Shown piece by piece: positions 8,150-15,879 of a stretch of 29,675 nt of DNA (positions are counted from its first letter, which is position 1; each line of letters starts with the position of its first letter). This stretch comes from an uncultured Campylobacter sp. Its GTDB lineage: Bacteria > Campylobacterota > Campylobacteria > Campylobacterales > Campylobacteraceae. Position numbers and translations under genes: made by a program. Below the pieces are notes generated by a model. The model saw nothing but the letters and a program-made list of their open reading frames with translations. It was not told the DNA's origin and did no database searches. The stretch is taken from assembly GCF_938017705.1 (NCBI RefSeq), contig NZ_CALIIS010000143.1:1-29675 (forward strand), written 5' to 3'.

Positions 8150-8479
8150 TTTAGCTCCTTTAAATTTGCGGGTTAAAATTTCAAGCGCGCCTTAAATTGT
8201 AAGCTCGAAGCCGAAATCTCGGGCTATAAAATTTTAAAATTTTACGATGCCGAATTTTCGTAGCTCGCTCGCTATATTCGGCGCGTCTGCAACTATTCGG
8301 CTCGCCTCTCGGCAGCTTAAATTTAATCTAGATTGGGGCGCGCCGCCGTTTAAATTTAATCTGCACCGAGCGAGTTCAAAGCCGAGCGCAGATAAAATTT
8401 CATCGTAAATTTACTCGCTCCCGGCGTCCGTTTGAAGCGGCGGAATTTTACGAGAGAGCTAAATTTACCTTTCGCGCGC
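8150..8479. repeat. RAATTY-rich gap between two minus-strand accessory genes
   Basis: No gene is seen. I count about 11 RAATTY hexamers, including the tandem AAAATTTTAAAATTTTACG at 8227-8245. A TACAAT -10-like box for the SUKH gene lies at 8196-8201 on the minus strand. Confidence 0.65.
8196..8201 (-). promoter_or_regulatory. Possible -10 box for the SUKH gene
   Basis: The minus strand reads GCTTACAATTTAAG, about 47 bases before the ATG at 8149. It resembles the TACAAT boxes upstream of ilvC and csd3. Confidence 0.4.
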
Positions 8480-9202
8480 CTAATCGAAATCATAATACAG
8501 GCTCCACGCGCCGCTTCGCGGGTTTTTGGCAAACATCAAGCTGCCGCCGTCTATGACGTTAAAGCCCGCTTTTTCGTCTGAAGAGACCTGAAAAACGAAC
8601 TGATAGCCCTCGCCGAAGCTCACTCCCGACTGGCAAAAGGAGGGATAGCCGCCGAGCTTCGTGCAGTTGTAATATTCCAGCCTAGCCGTGACGTCGGAAT
8701 AATAAAGCCCGACCGACCTTTTAAGCTCCAAAATTTCGTGCACGATGTCAGGCTCCAGCCCGCCGCCGTCCCAAACGGGCGTATCGTCCGCGGCAAATTT
8801 GGGTTGCAAAGGAAAGGGCCTTATCTGCGAGCGCGGATTTGCAAGCTCCTTTATGACGAGCTCCTCCTCGTTTTTATACTCGCGGATCGCCCATAGGCCG
8901 GCCATATCCTCGCGGGATTTGCCGATGAGATCCTGCGAGATGAAGACCGCAAGCAGCTTGACACCGTCCAAGATCTGCGGCACATAGGGCAGCGCGGACA
9001 GGTAAAACTGCGCTAGAGGGAGCATCGACGCGCCGTTTTTATCTATGGGCAGCTTCTCATCCGCCGCGCAAGCGAGCACGCGACCGATCCAGCACTCATC
9101 GATCGCGCCTCGCGGCCTCACGCCGCCCGTCTGAAAATAGGTGATCTTGCGCGCGATCTTGCGTTGCAGCTCCTTAATCTTTTCTTGCAGATCCGTTTGC
9201 AT
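8480..9202 (-). CDS. DUF1963 / YwqG-like protein
   Basis: This is a 240-residue cytosolic protein. A small N-terminal helical part is followed by segments typical of DUF1963 (YwqG): LPLAQFYLSALPYVPQIL with LLAVFIS near the middle (the family usually has 'L.fl.QI.l.elp'), then TKLGGYPSFCQSG (family G-G-x-P-x-x-x-Q), then YQFVFQVSSDEKAGFNVIDGGSLMFA ending in SLYYDFD. Function is unknown. I recall that B. subtilis ywqG lies next to an LXG toxin-immunity operon. The start is an ATG near GGACGC; a TATAAT box lies 40 bases upstream. Confidence 0.75.
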   Translation of the reverse strand: MQTDLQEKIKELQRKIARKITYFQTGGVRPRGAIDECWIGRVLACAADEKLPIDKNGASMLPLAQFYLSALPYVPQILDGVKLLAVFISQDLIGKSREDMAGLWAIREYKNEEELVIKELANPRSQIRPFPLQPKFAADDTPVWDGGGLEPDIVHEILELKRSVGLYYSDVTARLEYYNCTKLGGYPSFCQSGVSFGEGYQFVFQVSSDEKAGFNVIDGGSLMFAKNPRSGAWSLYYDFD

Positions 9203-9241
9203 TTGCGTCCTTTTCGGTTGGAATTTTAGCGCTTTTGTGAA

Positions 9242-9247
9242 ATTATA
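9242..9247 (-). promoter_or_regulatory. -10 box upstream of the DUF1963 gene
   Basis: The minus strand reads TTTCGC-TATAAT-TTC. It lies in the second copy (9241-9283) of a promoter block found at 7221-7263, with 41 of 43 bases identical. Confidence 0.6.
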
Positions 9248-9376
9248 GCGAAATTTTACCCGCCGCCGCGAGCTAAATTTGCGGCGTAAAGAGTTGCGAA
9301 AAGTAAGCTTAAAGCTTTTTGGGAGTAAAATTTAAACAGATCCATGTAGGCGGTAAATTTAATCAAAGGAGCGAAA

Positions 9377-10015
9377 ATGACGAAAGATCAGTGCTGCGTC
9401 CTAAAGCATTTGACGGCGGGCGAGACGGGCGGTTTTGGGAAAACGGGCGAGATGAATGACGGCGAGTTTTTGGATGCGCTTATCGGAAAAGGGCTTGTTT
9501 GGATGCTTGACTGGGCCGGCGAGGACGAGACGGGCGATGTAGGCAAATTTATCAGCTCTAGGCTAGGTGCGCTGCAAAGCGGTGTGGCTATAAAGTGCGA
9601 TAAAATTTACGCAAGGCTCGAAAAAGAAGCGAAAAAAGAGGGTTTCGAGCGCGGCGATGCGAGCCTATTTTTGATGAACGAGTTTCAAAAGGCGCTGAAG
9701 AAGAGCGATTTTAGGCTCTTTACTTTGGATCTTCATAGCGACGCTTATTATCTGCTCGTCGCGCACAAGGACGCCGAGAAAGATTTTAAAAAGCTAGGCA
9801 AGCGCGAGGAGCTATTTTGGGACATCGCGCCATGGGGCAAGCGCCGCAAGAGGCAGATCCTTTACGTCATAAACTGCGAGTGCGGTGAGATGTCAGCGTG
9901 GCAGCTGGACGCGGACGAGTCATCGCCTAGAGATGAAGTCTGCGAAGTATGCGGGCGGGTACTTTTCGACGCTGAAGGCAATGCGATGCAGCCTTTGGAG
10001 AAGGAGTTTATCTAA
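9377..10015 (+). CDS. Hypothetical protein with C-terminal zinc-ribbon-like motif
   Basis: The protein has 212 residues. It begins MTKDQCCVLKHLTAGETGGFGK and carries VWMLDWAGEDETGDVGKFISSRL, a charged helical centre and LFTLDLHSDAYYLLVAHKD. Near the C-terminus, C-x-C (NCECGEM) and C-x2-C (VCEVCGRV), 25 residues apart, could bind a zinc ion. The centre faintly resembles DUF6630 from memory, but I cannot support a family call. The start is an ATG with AAAGGAG. It is transcribed away from the DUF1963 gene and shares the immunity-like neighbourhood. Confidence 0.65.
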   Translation: MTKDQCCVLKHLTAGETGGFGKTGEMNDGEFLDALIGKGLVWMLDWAGEDETGDVGKFISSRLGALQSGVAIKCDKIYARLEKEAKKEGFERGDASLFLMNEFQKALKKSDFRLFTLDLHSDAYYLLVAHKDAEKDFKKLGKREELFWDIAPWGKRRKRQILYVINCECGEMSAWQLDADESSPRDEVCEVCGRVLFDAEGNAMQPLEKEFI

Positions 10016-10730
10016 TCCTACTTGCTTATCGCGGCTTTGCGTGCGAAATTTTGGCTGTATGAAAGTCAAATTTTATTGCGCAGCTCGGTAGGATTTGGCG
10101 CGCAGGTTTGGTTTGCAGCTCGGCGGCGAAACGCGGTTTAAATTTAAGGCTTGCTCTGCGATGAGATGCGGTTTTGATTTGCAGCTTGCTTTGGTAGTAA
10201 AACATTGCTCGGCGCGGCTTGATTTGCTGTTCGCGTGAGCGGCGAAATTTTGCAGTTTGCGTTTGTGTCTTAATAAGACTGCGGCGCAAGACGCACTATT
10301 TAGCGCTTGCGTTCTTGGCTTGAGTTTTTATCTAACAAGTTCGCAGTCGCGGGCGTATCTACCTATGCTGCGTTAAATTTTTGATTTTAATGGTTTTGGA
10401 CATAGGCTCGCGCCGCTAAAATCAAAATTTTGCCCTGCTGCGCGCTAAATTTATAATCCTGTAAATTTAGAATTTTAAGAGCGAAATTTTGAACTAAAAT
10501 TTTACAAATCTCTAAATTTTAAAATTTTAAAATTTTAAATGCAATGCGGGCTTGCCGGCTCGTTTACCATAAGGCTCATAAACTCCGTCGCTGCAGGAGT
10601 AACTAGCTCGTTTGATTTAAAGATAAGGCAAAATTTTAGCTAGCGCGAGTGCCCGCGCAGAATTCCGATATTAGCGCGATCACGAACGCGCTATGTTTGA
10701 AATCCGAAACTGGCGAGGTGCAGCAAAGGC
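10016..10730. repeat. Long gene-free stretch with RAATTY motifs, an inverted repeat and a 9-nt tandem repeat
   Basis: I see no gene in 715 bases between two convergent genes. It holds about 16 RAATTY hexamers, an inverted repeat at 10375-10431, and a tandem run of AAAATTTTA at 10514-10539. A minus-strand open frame at 10026-10289 is Lys/Arg/Gln-rich and reads like translated filler. Confidence 0.65.
10375..10431. repeat. Inverted repeat with 15-base arms
   Basis: The left arm AAATTTTTGATTTTA (10375-10389) pairs with TAAAATCAAAATTTT (10417-10431), 14 of 15 bases, around a 27-base loop. It is too far from either flanking gene end to be an obvious terminator. Confidence 0.6.
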
Positions 10731-11708
10731 CTAGCTGCGAGCTTTGGCGATGCACGCCTCGATCGCCGCCATCACCGCTGCGCGAAATCCCGCCGCCTCC
10801 AGTGCCGCGAGCCCCTCTATCGTCGTGCCCGCAGGCGAGCAGATCGCGTCTTTGAGCTCCGATGGGCGCCTGCCGCTTTGTAGCAGACGCGTCGTGCCCT
10901 CTACTGCCGCCGCTACCGCGTCGTAGCACAGCGCTCGCGGTAGTCCACCCCGCACGCCAGCATCCGCCGCCGCCTCGATAAAGGCGCACACATACGCGGG
11001 CAGACTCCCTGCGATCCCAGTAAATGCGGCAAAGCCAGCCTCGTCTATCTCGTAGAATTTGCCGATTTTGGCGGCTAGTGCTCGTACGATCTCCCGACTG
11101 GCCTCATCAAAATACTCGCCGTAGCACAGCGCCGTAGCCGATGCGCCGATACTCGCAGCGACGTTTGGCATCGCGCGGGCCACGAAAACGTCCGCACCTA
11201 CGATATTTTGGGCGCACTCCAGCTTAAAATTCGGCGCCAAAAGAAGCAGGATTTTGCCCGTGAGCTCGGGCGCGATCAGGCGCAAAATCCCCTCGTAGCT
11301 GGCGGGCTTGGTCGCGAGCACGATAATATCCGCCGCGTGCGCGAGCTGCGTCTCACTTTGTAAAATTTGCACGCCGTAGCGCTTACGCAAGGCTTCGTTT
11401 TTGCTTCTAGCGTAGGCTAGGACTTGAAGCTTCGTATCGGAGGCGGGCTGCACGCAGGCGGAATCACGTTCGCAGCTCGCAAAATTCTGCTCTAAATTTA
11501 TGGAATTCTGCCCGCAAGCCGCAAAGCTTTGAGTATCTGGCATAAAATTTTGCCCGTCGTGCGCGGAATTTTCTCCGCTCGCCGTGCAATTTTCCTTATC
11601 CTCTGTAAAATTTTCTCCGCCCGCTGCGCAATCTCGCCCGCCCGCTGCGCAAAGTGCGGCAATCATCGCCTCGCCCATATTTCCGCCGCCGATAAATCCC
11701 ACTTTCAT
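10731..11708 (-). CDS. proC: Pyrroline-5-carboxylate reductase with an extra internal segment
   Basis: ProC makes proline by NAD(P)H-dependent reduction of pyrroline-5-carboxylate. The Rossmann start MKVGFIGGGNMGEAMI is at residues 1-16. VLATKPASYEGIL, ARAMPNVAASIGASATALC and the C-terminal catalytic part TRLLQSGRRPSELKDAICSPAGTTIEGLAALE, which contains the family signature, are all intact. The start at 11708 has an AAAGGAG site; an open frame continues 11 codons upstream but gives no better N-terminus. The length is 325 residues against about 260-275 normally. The excess is at about residues 24-90, between the first Rossmann helix and the second strand (VLAYARS). The gene is divergent from ilvC. 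Confidence 0.95.
   Translation of the reverse strand: MKVGFIGGGNMGEAMIAALCAAGGRDCAAGGENFTEDKENCTASGENSAHDGQNFMPDTQSFAACGQNSINLEQNFASCERDSACVQPASDTKLQVLAYARSKNEALRKRYGVQILQSETQLAHAADIIVLATKPASYEGILRLIAPELTGKILLLLAPNFKLECAQNIVGADVFVARAMPNVAASIGASATALCYGEYFDEASREIVRALAAKIGKFYEIDEAGFAAFTGIAGSLPAYVCAFIEAAADAGVRGGLPRALCYDAVAAAVEGTTRLLQSGRRPSELKDAICSPAGTTIEGLAALEAAGFRAAVMAAIEACIAKARS
11439..11639 (-). other. In-frame low-complexity insert within proC, rich in RAATTY
   Basis: This encodes about residues 24-90 of ProC: repeated words such as GENF, GENS, GQNF, GQNS and EQNF with five cysteines. Six RAATTY hexamers lie in 200 bases, and nearly all are read with AAT as a codon. It sits in the loop after the first Rossmann helix. 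Confidence 0.8.
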
Positions 11709-11809
11709 TTTCGCTCCTTTTAAAGCTAAATTATGCCTCAATGATAGCTCAAAATTTCTTTATCCGCCCTTGCGGCGCGCGGTTTATCTACGTAAAAGCA
11801 AATTTTAGC

Positions 11810-11815
11810 TACAAT
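11810..11815 (+). promoter_or_regulatory. Probable -10 box for ilvC
   Basis: The context TTTTAGC-TACAAT-CTCGCC, 31 bases before the ilvC ATG, matches the extended -10 style seen elsewhere in the window. Confidence 0.5.
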
Positions 11816-11845
11816 CTCGCCTAAATTTTTAAAAAAGGATGCGTT

Positions 11846-12868
11846 ATGGCAATAAACGTTTTTTACGACAAAGATTGCGATTTAGGTTTGATTAAGGCTA
11901 AAAAGGTCGCTATGATCGGCTTTGGTTCGCAGGGACATGCTCACGCCGAAAATTTGCGCGATAGCGGCGTAGAGGTCATCGTGGGCCTTAAAAAGGGCGG
12001 CGCGAGCTGGAGTAAGGCCGAGGCGAAGGGCTTTAAAGTAATGAGCGTCGGCGAGGCTACGAAGGCAGCTGATCTTGTGATGATCCTAACACCCGATGAG
12101 TTTCAAGGCGATATTTTCAAAGCGGAGATCGAGCCAAATTTAAGCGAGGGCGACGCGATCGCGTTCGCGCACGGCTTTAATATCCACTTCGGACAGATCG
12201 TCCCTCCAAAGGGCATTGACTGCATTATGATCGCTCCGAAAGCCCCGGGCCACACCGTCCGCAACGAGTTCGTAAGCGGCGGTGGCGTACCGATGCTGAT
12301 CGCCGTTTCGCAAAATGAAAGCGGCAGAGCCAAGGAGCTTGCTCTAAGCTACGCAAGCGCGATCGGCGGCGGCCGCACCGGCATCATCGAAACGACTTTT
12401 AAAGCAGAGACCGAGACCGATCTTTTCGGCGAGCAGGCTGTGCTTTGCGGAGGACTTTGTGCGCTCATCAACGCGGGCTTCGAGACCCTCGTCGAGGCGG
12501 GATATGAGCCTGAGATGGCGTATTTTGAGTGCCAACACGAGATGAAGCTGATCGTGGATCTCATCTATCAAGGCGGTATGGCAGATATGCGCTACTCGAT
12601 CTCAAACACCGCAGAATACGGCGATTACGTAAGCGGCAACCGCGTCGTAAACGAAAGTAGCAAAGCGGCGATGAAAGAGGTACTAAAGGAGATCCAAAAC
12701 GGTAAATTTGCAAAAGACTTCATCCTTGAGCGCAAGGCGGGCTATGTACGGATGAACGCCGAGCGCAACATCACGGCAAATAGCTTGCTTAGCAAAACCG
12801 GCGAGAAGCTTCGCGCGATGATGCCGTGGATCGCCAAGGGTAAGCTCGTAAATAAAGATAAAAACTAA
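11846..12868 (+). CDS. ilvC: Ketol-acid reductoisomerase (NADP+)
   Basis: IlvC converts acetolactate or acetohydroxybutyrate to the dihydroxy acids of valine, leucine and isoleucine synthesis, using NADPH and Mg2+. At 340 residues this is the short class I form. The Rossmann NADPH site is MIGFGSQGHAHAENLRDSGVEV at about 23-44. KAPGHTVRNEF, TETDLFGEQAVLCGGL with the metal-binding Asp and Glu, and the helical KARI domain with YSISNTAEYGDY are all present. The start is ATG behind AAAAAAGGA. The polysaccharide deacetylase gene starts 13 bases after the stop, so the two are probably co-transcribed, and the order ilvC-deacetylase-dprA matches what I recall from C. jejuni (Cj0632-Cj0634). It contains only about three RAATTY motifs in 1 kb. 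Confidence 0.97.
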   Translation: MAINVFYDKDCDLGLIKAKKVAMIGFGSQGHAHAENLRDSGVEVIVGLKKGGASWSKAEAKGFKVMSVGEATKAADLVMILTPDEFQGDIFKAEIEPNLSEGDAIAFAHGFNIHFGQIVPPKGIDCIMIAPKAPGHTVRNEFVSGGGVPMLIAVSQNESGRAKELALSYASAIGGGRTGIIETTFKAETETDLFGEQAVLCGGLCALINAGFETLVEAGYEPEMAYFECQHEMKLIVDLIYQGGMADMRYSISNTAEYGDYVSGNRVVNESSKAAMKEVLKEIQNGKFAKDFILERKAGYVRMNAERNITANSLLSKTGEKLRAMMPWIAKGKLVNKDKN

Positions 12869-12881
12869 TTTCGGCTGAGCT

Positions 12882-14072
12882 TTGGCTAATACAAATCCAC
12901 GCGGGCGCCGCAAAAAGCGCCCGATCAGCTATGCAACGATCGCCTTTGTCGTAATCTTATGCTTTTTAAGCGGTGCGGTTACCTACGCGGTTTTGGATCT
13001 CGTATTTTCGGGCAATAAAGCCGCGTTGCAGCAAAGCTCGCGCAAACAAACTCCCGAGAGTACTTCCGATCCTCGCGGTAAAAAGCCGCGTTTAAGCGCT
13101 GCACAGAAGGAGGCACTGATTCAAAAGGAGTTTGATAAGATCGCCGAGCAAAACGTAACCGCGCCGAAGATGAGTATCGAGCCCGCACGACAGAATTCTG
13201 TAGGACAAAATTCTGCAAAAGGCGATTTGCCAAATTCCGTAAATTCTATGGCTTCTTCAAATTCCGCCGCTGCAAATTCAGCGAGCGACGGACCTGACGT
13301 AAATTTTACCGCGGCAAATTCCGCTTTAGAAAATTCCATAAATTCTACCACGCAAAGTCCTGCTTCTAGCGGCGCGGACGATCTTTCTAAATCGCCGCGC
13401 AAGGCTTTGCCCGCAGGCTCTCGCGCAAAGCTAGCGATCATCATCGACGACGTAGGCACCGACGAGCAGGCGCAAAAGATCGCCGCTCTGCCCGTGCGCG
13501 TGACGCCGTCCATCTTCCCACCGGAGTATCAGCGCAAGGACACGCGCTCGCTCGCTCGCGGCTTTGAGCATTACGCGATCCACCTGCCGATGGAGGCGAG
13601 CTCTGCCAAAAACAACTCCGCGACGCTGCGAGCTTCGGATAATTACGAGAAGCTGCGCGGCGTCATAGCGAAGCTGCGCGCGGACTTTCCGAACGCTAAA
13701 TTTATAAATAACCACACCGGTTCTAAATTTACCGCCGACGAGCGCGCGATGCAAAATCTACTGCGCGCGATGAACGAGTATGGATTTTTATTTATCGACT
13801 CGCGCACGAGCCCCGCTACCAAGGCTAAGGCGGCGATGAATGGGCTCGGCATGCGATACGTGCATCGCGATGTGTTTTTAGATAATCAAAACAGCGTCGC
13901 TGCGGTGCGCAAAAAGCTGCGCGAAGCCGTGACGCTTGCTAAAAAACAGGGTTACGCCATTGCTATCGGCCATCCCAAAAGCTCCACTCTGCGCGCGCTT
14001 GCAAACAGCGCCGACATCCTAGACGAGGTCGATTTAGTGTATTTGGACGAAATTTATGAGTACTACGAGTGA
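12882..14072 (+). CDS. Divergent polysaccharide deacetylase (YibQ/DUF610-type), membrane-anchored
   Basis: The protein has 396 residues. A basic N-terminus (RGRRKKR) and one transmembrane helix at about 18-42 anchor it in the inner membrane with a periplasmic domain. Residues 98-170 are a low-complexity linker (listed separately). The enzyme-like domain starts at LAIIIDDVGTDEQAQKIAALP (about 184), continues with ITPSIFPP-like VTPSIFPPEYQRKD, HLPMEA and INNHTGSKFTAD, and ends with AIGHPKSSTLRAL and DLVYLDEIYEY. This is the divergent polysaccharide deacetylase pattern; the true substrate is unknown and is presumably a cell-wall or surface polysaccharide. The start TTG at 12882 has little visible ribosome binding site, so coupling to ilvC is likely. 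It overlaps dprA by 17 bases. Confidence 0.85.
   Translation: MANTNPRGRRKKRPISYATIAFVVILCFLSGAVTYAVLDLVFSGNKAALQQSSRKQTPESTSDPRGKKPRLSAAQKEALIQKEFDKIAEQNVTAPKMSIEPARQNSVGQNSAKGDLPNSVNSMASSNSAAANSASDGPDVNFTAANSALENSINSTTQSPASSGADDLSKSPRKALPAGSRAKLAIIIDDVGTDEQAQKIAALPVRVTPSIFPPEYQRKDTRSLARGFEHYAIHLPMEASSAKNNSATLRASDNYEKLRGVIAKLRADFPNAKFINNHTGSKFTADERAMQNLLRAMNEYGFLFIDSRTSPATKAKAAMNGLGMRYVHRDVFLDNQNSVAAVRKKLREAVTLAKKQGYAIAIGHPKSSTLRALANSADILDEVDLVYLDEIYEYYE
13176..13392 (+). other. In-frame low-complexity linker with ten RAATTY motifs
   Basis: This encodes about residues 98-170 of the deacetylase: RQNS, GQNS, PNSVNS, SNS, ANS, VNF, ANS, ENSINS. Ten RAATTY hexamers lie in about 215 bases, and nearly all are phased so that AAT is a codon. 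It separates the membrane anchor from the catalytic domain. Confidence 0.8.
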
Positions 14073-14844
14073 GCTCGGTTTTAAAATTCCAAGCTTAAAA
14101 AGGCTCGGTGCGAGCGAGCCCGCGCGGCTGTATTTTAGGGGCGAGCCGGCGATGTTACAAAAGCGCCGCATCTCGATCGTGGGCTCGCGCAAGATGAGCG
14201 TTTATAGCAAAAATTTGATTCTACGCCTCGCGCGCGCTTTGAGCGATGCGAACTTTTGCGTCGTAAGCGGCGCGGCGATCGGCTGCGATATAGCCGCGCA
14301 CGAAGGGGCGTTTCCAAACACGATCGCGGTTTTTGGAAACGGCCTTGATCAAATTTATCCCGCGCAAAACGCTGCCATGATCGGCAAAATTTACGAGCGC
14401 AGCCTCGCGCTTAGCGAATATGAGGACGGTGTGAGCGCGCGCGGATTTCAGTTTTTGCAGCGCAACCGCATCGTCGTGGCGCTGTCCGAAGCGCTCATCG
14501 TCGCTCAGGCAGAGCCCCGCAGCGGCTCACTACAAAGTGCGCGCCTGGCTCGCGAAATGGGCGTGCCCGTGTACGTGCTGCCGCACCGCATGGACGAGAG
14601 CGCAGGCACGAATGATCTGCTCGCAAAATCTCAGGCGCGACTGATCGCGGATTTTGGCGAATTCGTCGCTTCTTTGGCTCCACAGACGACGCAAAACACT
14701 GAGCGCGCGCAGGATGAGGTGATGGAATTTTTAGCGCTAAATTCCGATCTGCAAGCGGCGATCGAGCGCTTCGGCGATAAAATTTACGAATACGAGCTTG
14801 AAGGCAGGATAGAAATTTTAGGCGCAAAGATCGTAGCAAAGTAG
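14056..14844 (+). CDS. dprA: DNA processing protein A (transformation recombination mediator)
   Basis: DprA binds incoming single-stranded DNA during natural transformation and loads RecA on it. It has 262 residues and a Rossmann-type core. RISIVGSRKMSVYSKNLILRLARAL at about 38-62 contains the family SR motif. VVSGAAIGCDIAAHEGAF follows (family S-G-x-A-x-G-x-D-x-x-A-H), then AVFGNGLDQIYPAQN and AEPRSGSLQSARLAREMGVPVYVLPH (family SG-[ST]). A divergent C-terminal domain ends in YEYELEGRIEILGAKIV. The ATG overlaps the deacetylase by 17 bases, with little ribosome binding site of its own, so translation is probably coupled. The order dprA then ruvX is conserved in Campylobacter. Confidence 0.93.
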   Translation: MSTTSELGFKIPSLKRLGASEPARLYFRGEPAMLQKRRISIVGSRKMSVYSKNLILRLARALSDANFCVVSGAAIGCDIAAHEGAFPNTIAVFGNGLDQIYPAQNAAMIGKIYERSLALSEYEDGVSARGFQFLQRNRIVVALSEALIVAQAEPRSGSLQSARLAREMGVPVYVLPHRMDESAGTNDLLAKSQARLIADFGEFVASLAPQTTQNTERAQDEVMEFLALNSDLQAAIERFGDKIYEYELEGRIEILGAKIVAK

Positions 14845-15042
14845 CTGGAAGCTGGCGCTTGTTCGCCGTGGTTTGATAGGCGCCGTCCGCCGGTACGGCT
14901 TGTTTGCATGGCGCGCAGTCTGCGAGGCCTGAGTTTAAATTTAGAAAAAGGCGGCTCGGTAAAATTTTACCTTCCGCAAGTAGCACCTGAGCTTAAAACA
15001 AATCAGCGCGGTTTGCCGAAGCCGAACTAAAAAGGATGAAAT

Positions 15043-15435
15043 TTGATAGTCGCAATCGATCTTGGGCTTAAACGTATCGGCGTGGCGGCGGCACCGGATG
15101 ATAAGACGCCGCTTCCGTGCGAGCCGATCCTGCGCAAAAATCGTACCCAAGCCGCGCGCGAGCTAAGCGAACTGCTACGCGAAAAAGGCGCCAGCGTGCT
15201 AGTGCTTGGCGTGCCGCGCGGAGGGGCGAGCGAGGAGGAGATGAACAGGCGCATACGACACTTCGCCTCGCTGCTGGATTTTGACGGCGAGATAAAATTC
15301 CAAGACGAGAGCTTTTCGAGCGCCGAAGCGGCGGAGTTTGCGAGTAAAGGCGCTAAGGGGGGCGGCAAAGATCCGCGCTTTGATAGCATCGCCGCGACGA
15401 TAATTTTGCAGAGGTTTTTGGCGAGCAAGGGCTAG
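15043..15435 (+). CDS. ruvX: Pre-16S rRNA nuclease / Holliday junction resolvase-like YqgF
   Basis: The protein has 130 residues with an RNase H-like fold. The acidic residues fit the family: Asp in VAIDLGLKRIGVA near residue 6, Glu in FQDESFSSAEA, and Asp in FDSIAATIILQRFL near the end. VLVLGVPRGG replaces the usual V-x-G-x-P. YqgF/RuvX processes the 5' end of 16S rRNA in E. coli; an older proposal was Holliday junction resolution. The start is TTG at 15043 with a good AAAAAGGAT site, since no ATG lies before the first conserved strand. It lies 198 bases after dprA. Confidence 0.92.
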   Translation: MIVAIDLGLKRIGVAAAPDDKTPLPCEPILRKNRTQAARELSELLREKGASVLVLGVPRGGASEEEMNRRIRHFASLLDFDGEIKFQDESFSSAEAAEFASKGAKGGGKDPRFDSIAATIILQRFLASKG

Positions 15436-15879
15436 GCGCGTGCGTGGCAACGTAATTTGCGCACGGCGGCGCAAGAGGAAATCGTCGCTCGTCTATTTTG
15501 TCGCCGTTTGAAGGCCTGCGGAATTTTACTTGCTCGCCTAAAACAGACGGAATTTTATGCTCGTTAGAGATTGGTAAAATTTCGTCGCCCGCTAAAACCT
15601 GGCGAAATTTTACTTTGCCCGCAAAGAGCCTGCGGAATTTATTTTGACTGTAGCCGTAAATGGCGCTTTAGGTAGTTAAACTAAGTGAGATTGACAGCGA
15701 TTTAAGTTTTAAACGGCGAGGTTTATGCATTTTGGCGATTTGTGCTCGCGCGCACGGCTGCTATTTAAGTTTTTTCAAGGTCTATTTAGACGCAAAGAAC
15801 GCTAAGCAAAATTGCAAAAACGCGGATGCATCATAGAATAGGGCGCAAATTTGCGATAAATTTCATTTAGGGAGCGGTT
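15436..15879. repeat. Gene-free stretch with spaced GGAATTTTAC-type motifs
   Basis: No gene is seen. Seven RAATTY motifs occur. Five of them, between about 15519 and 15650, are preceded by GC-rich words (TGCGGAATTTTAC, ACGGAATTTTATG, GGCGAAATTTTAC, TGCGGAATTTAT) at spacings of roughly 25-40 bases. The rest, up to 15830, is plain. Confidence 0.6.

Noticed and set aside
10026..10289. Minus-strand open frame of 87 codons
   Set aside because: It is Lys/Arg/Gln-rich with no conserved pattern and no ribosome binding site, and it lies in a repeat-rich gap.
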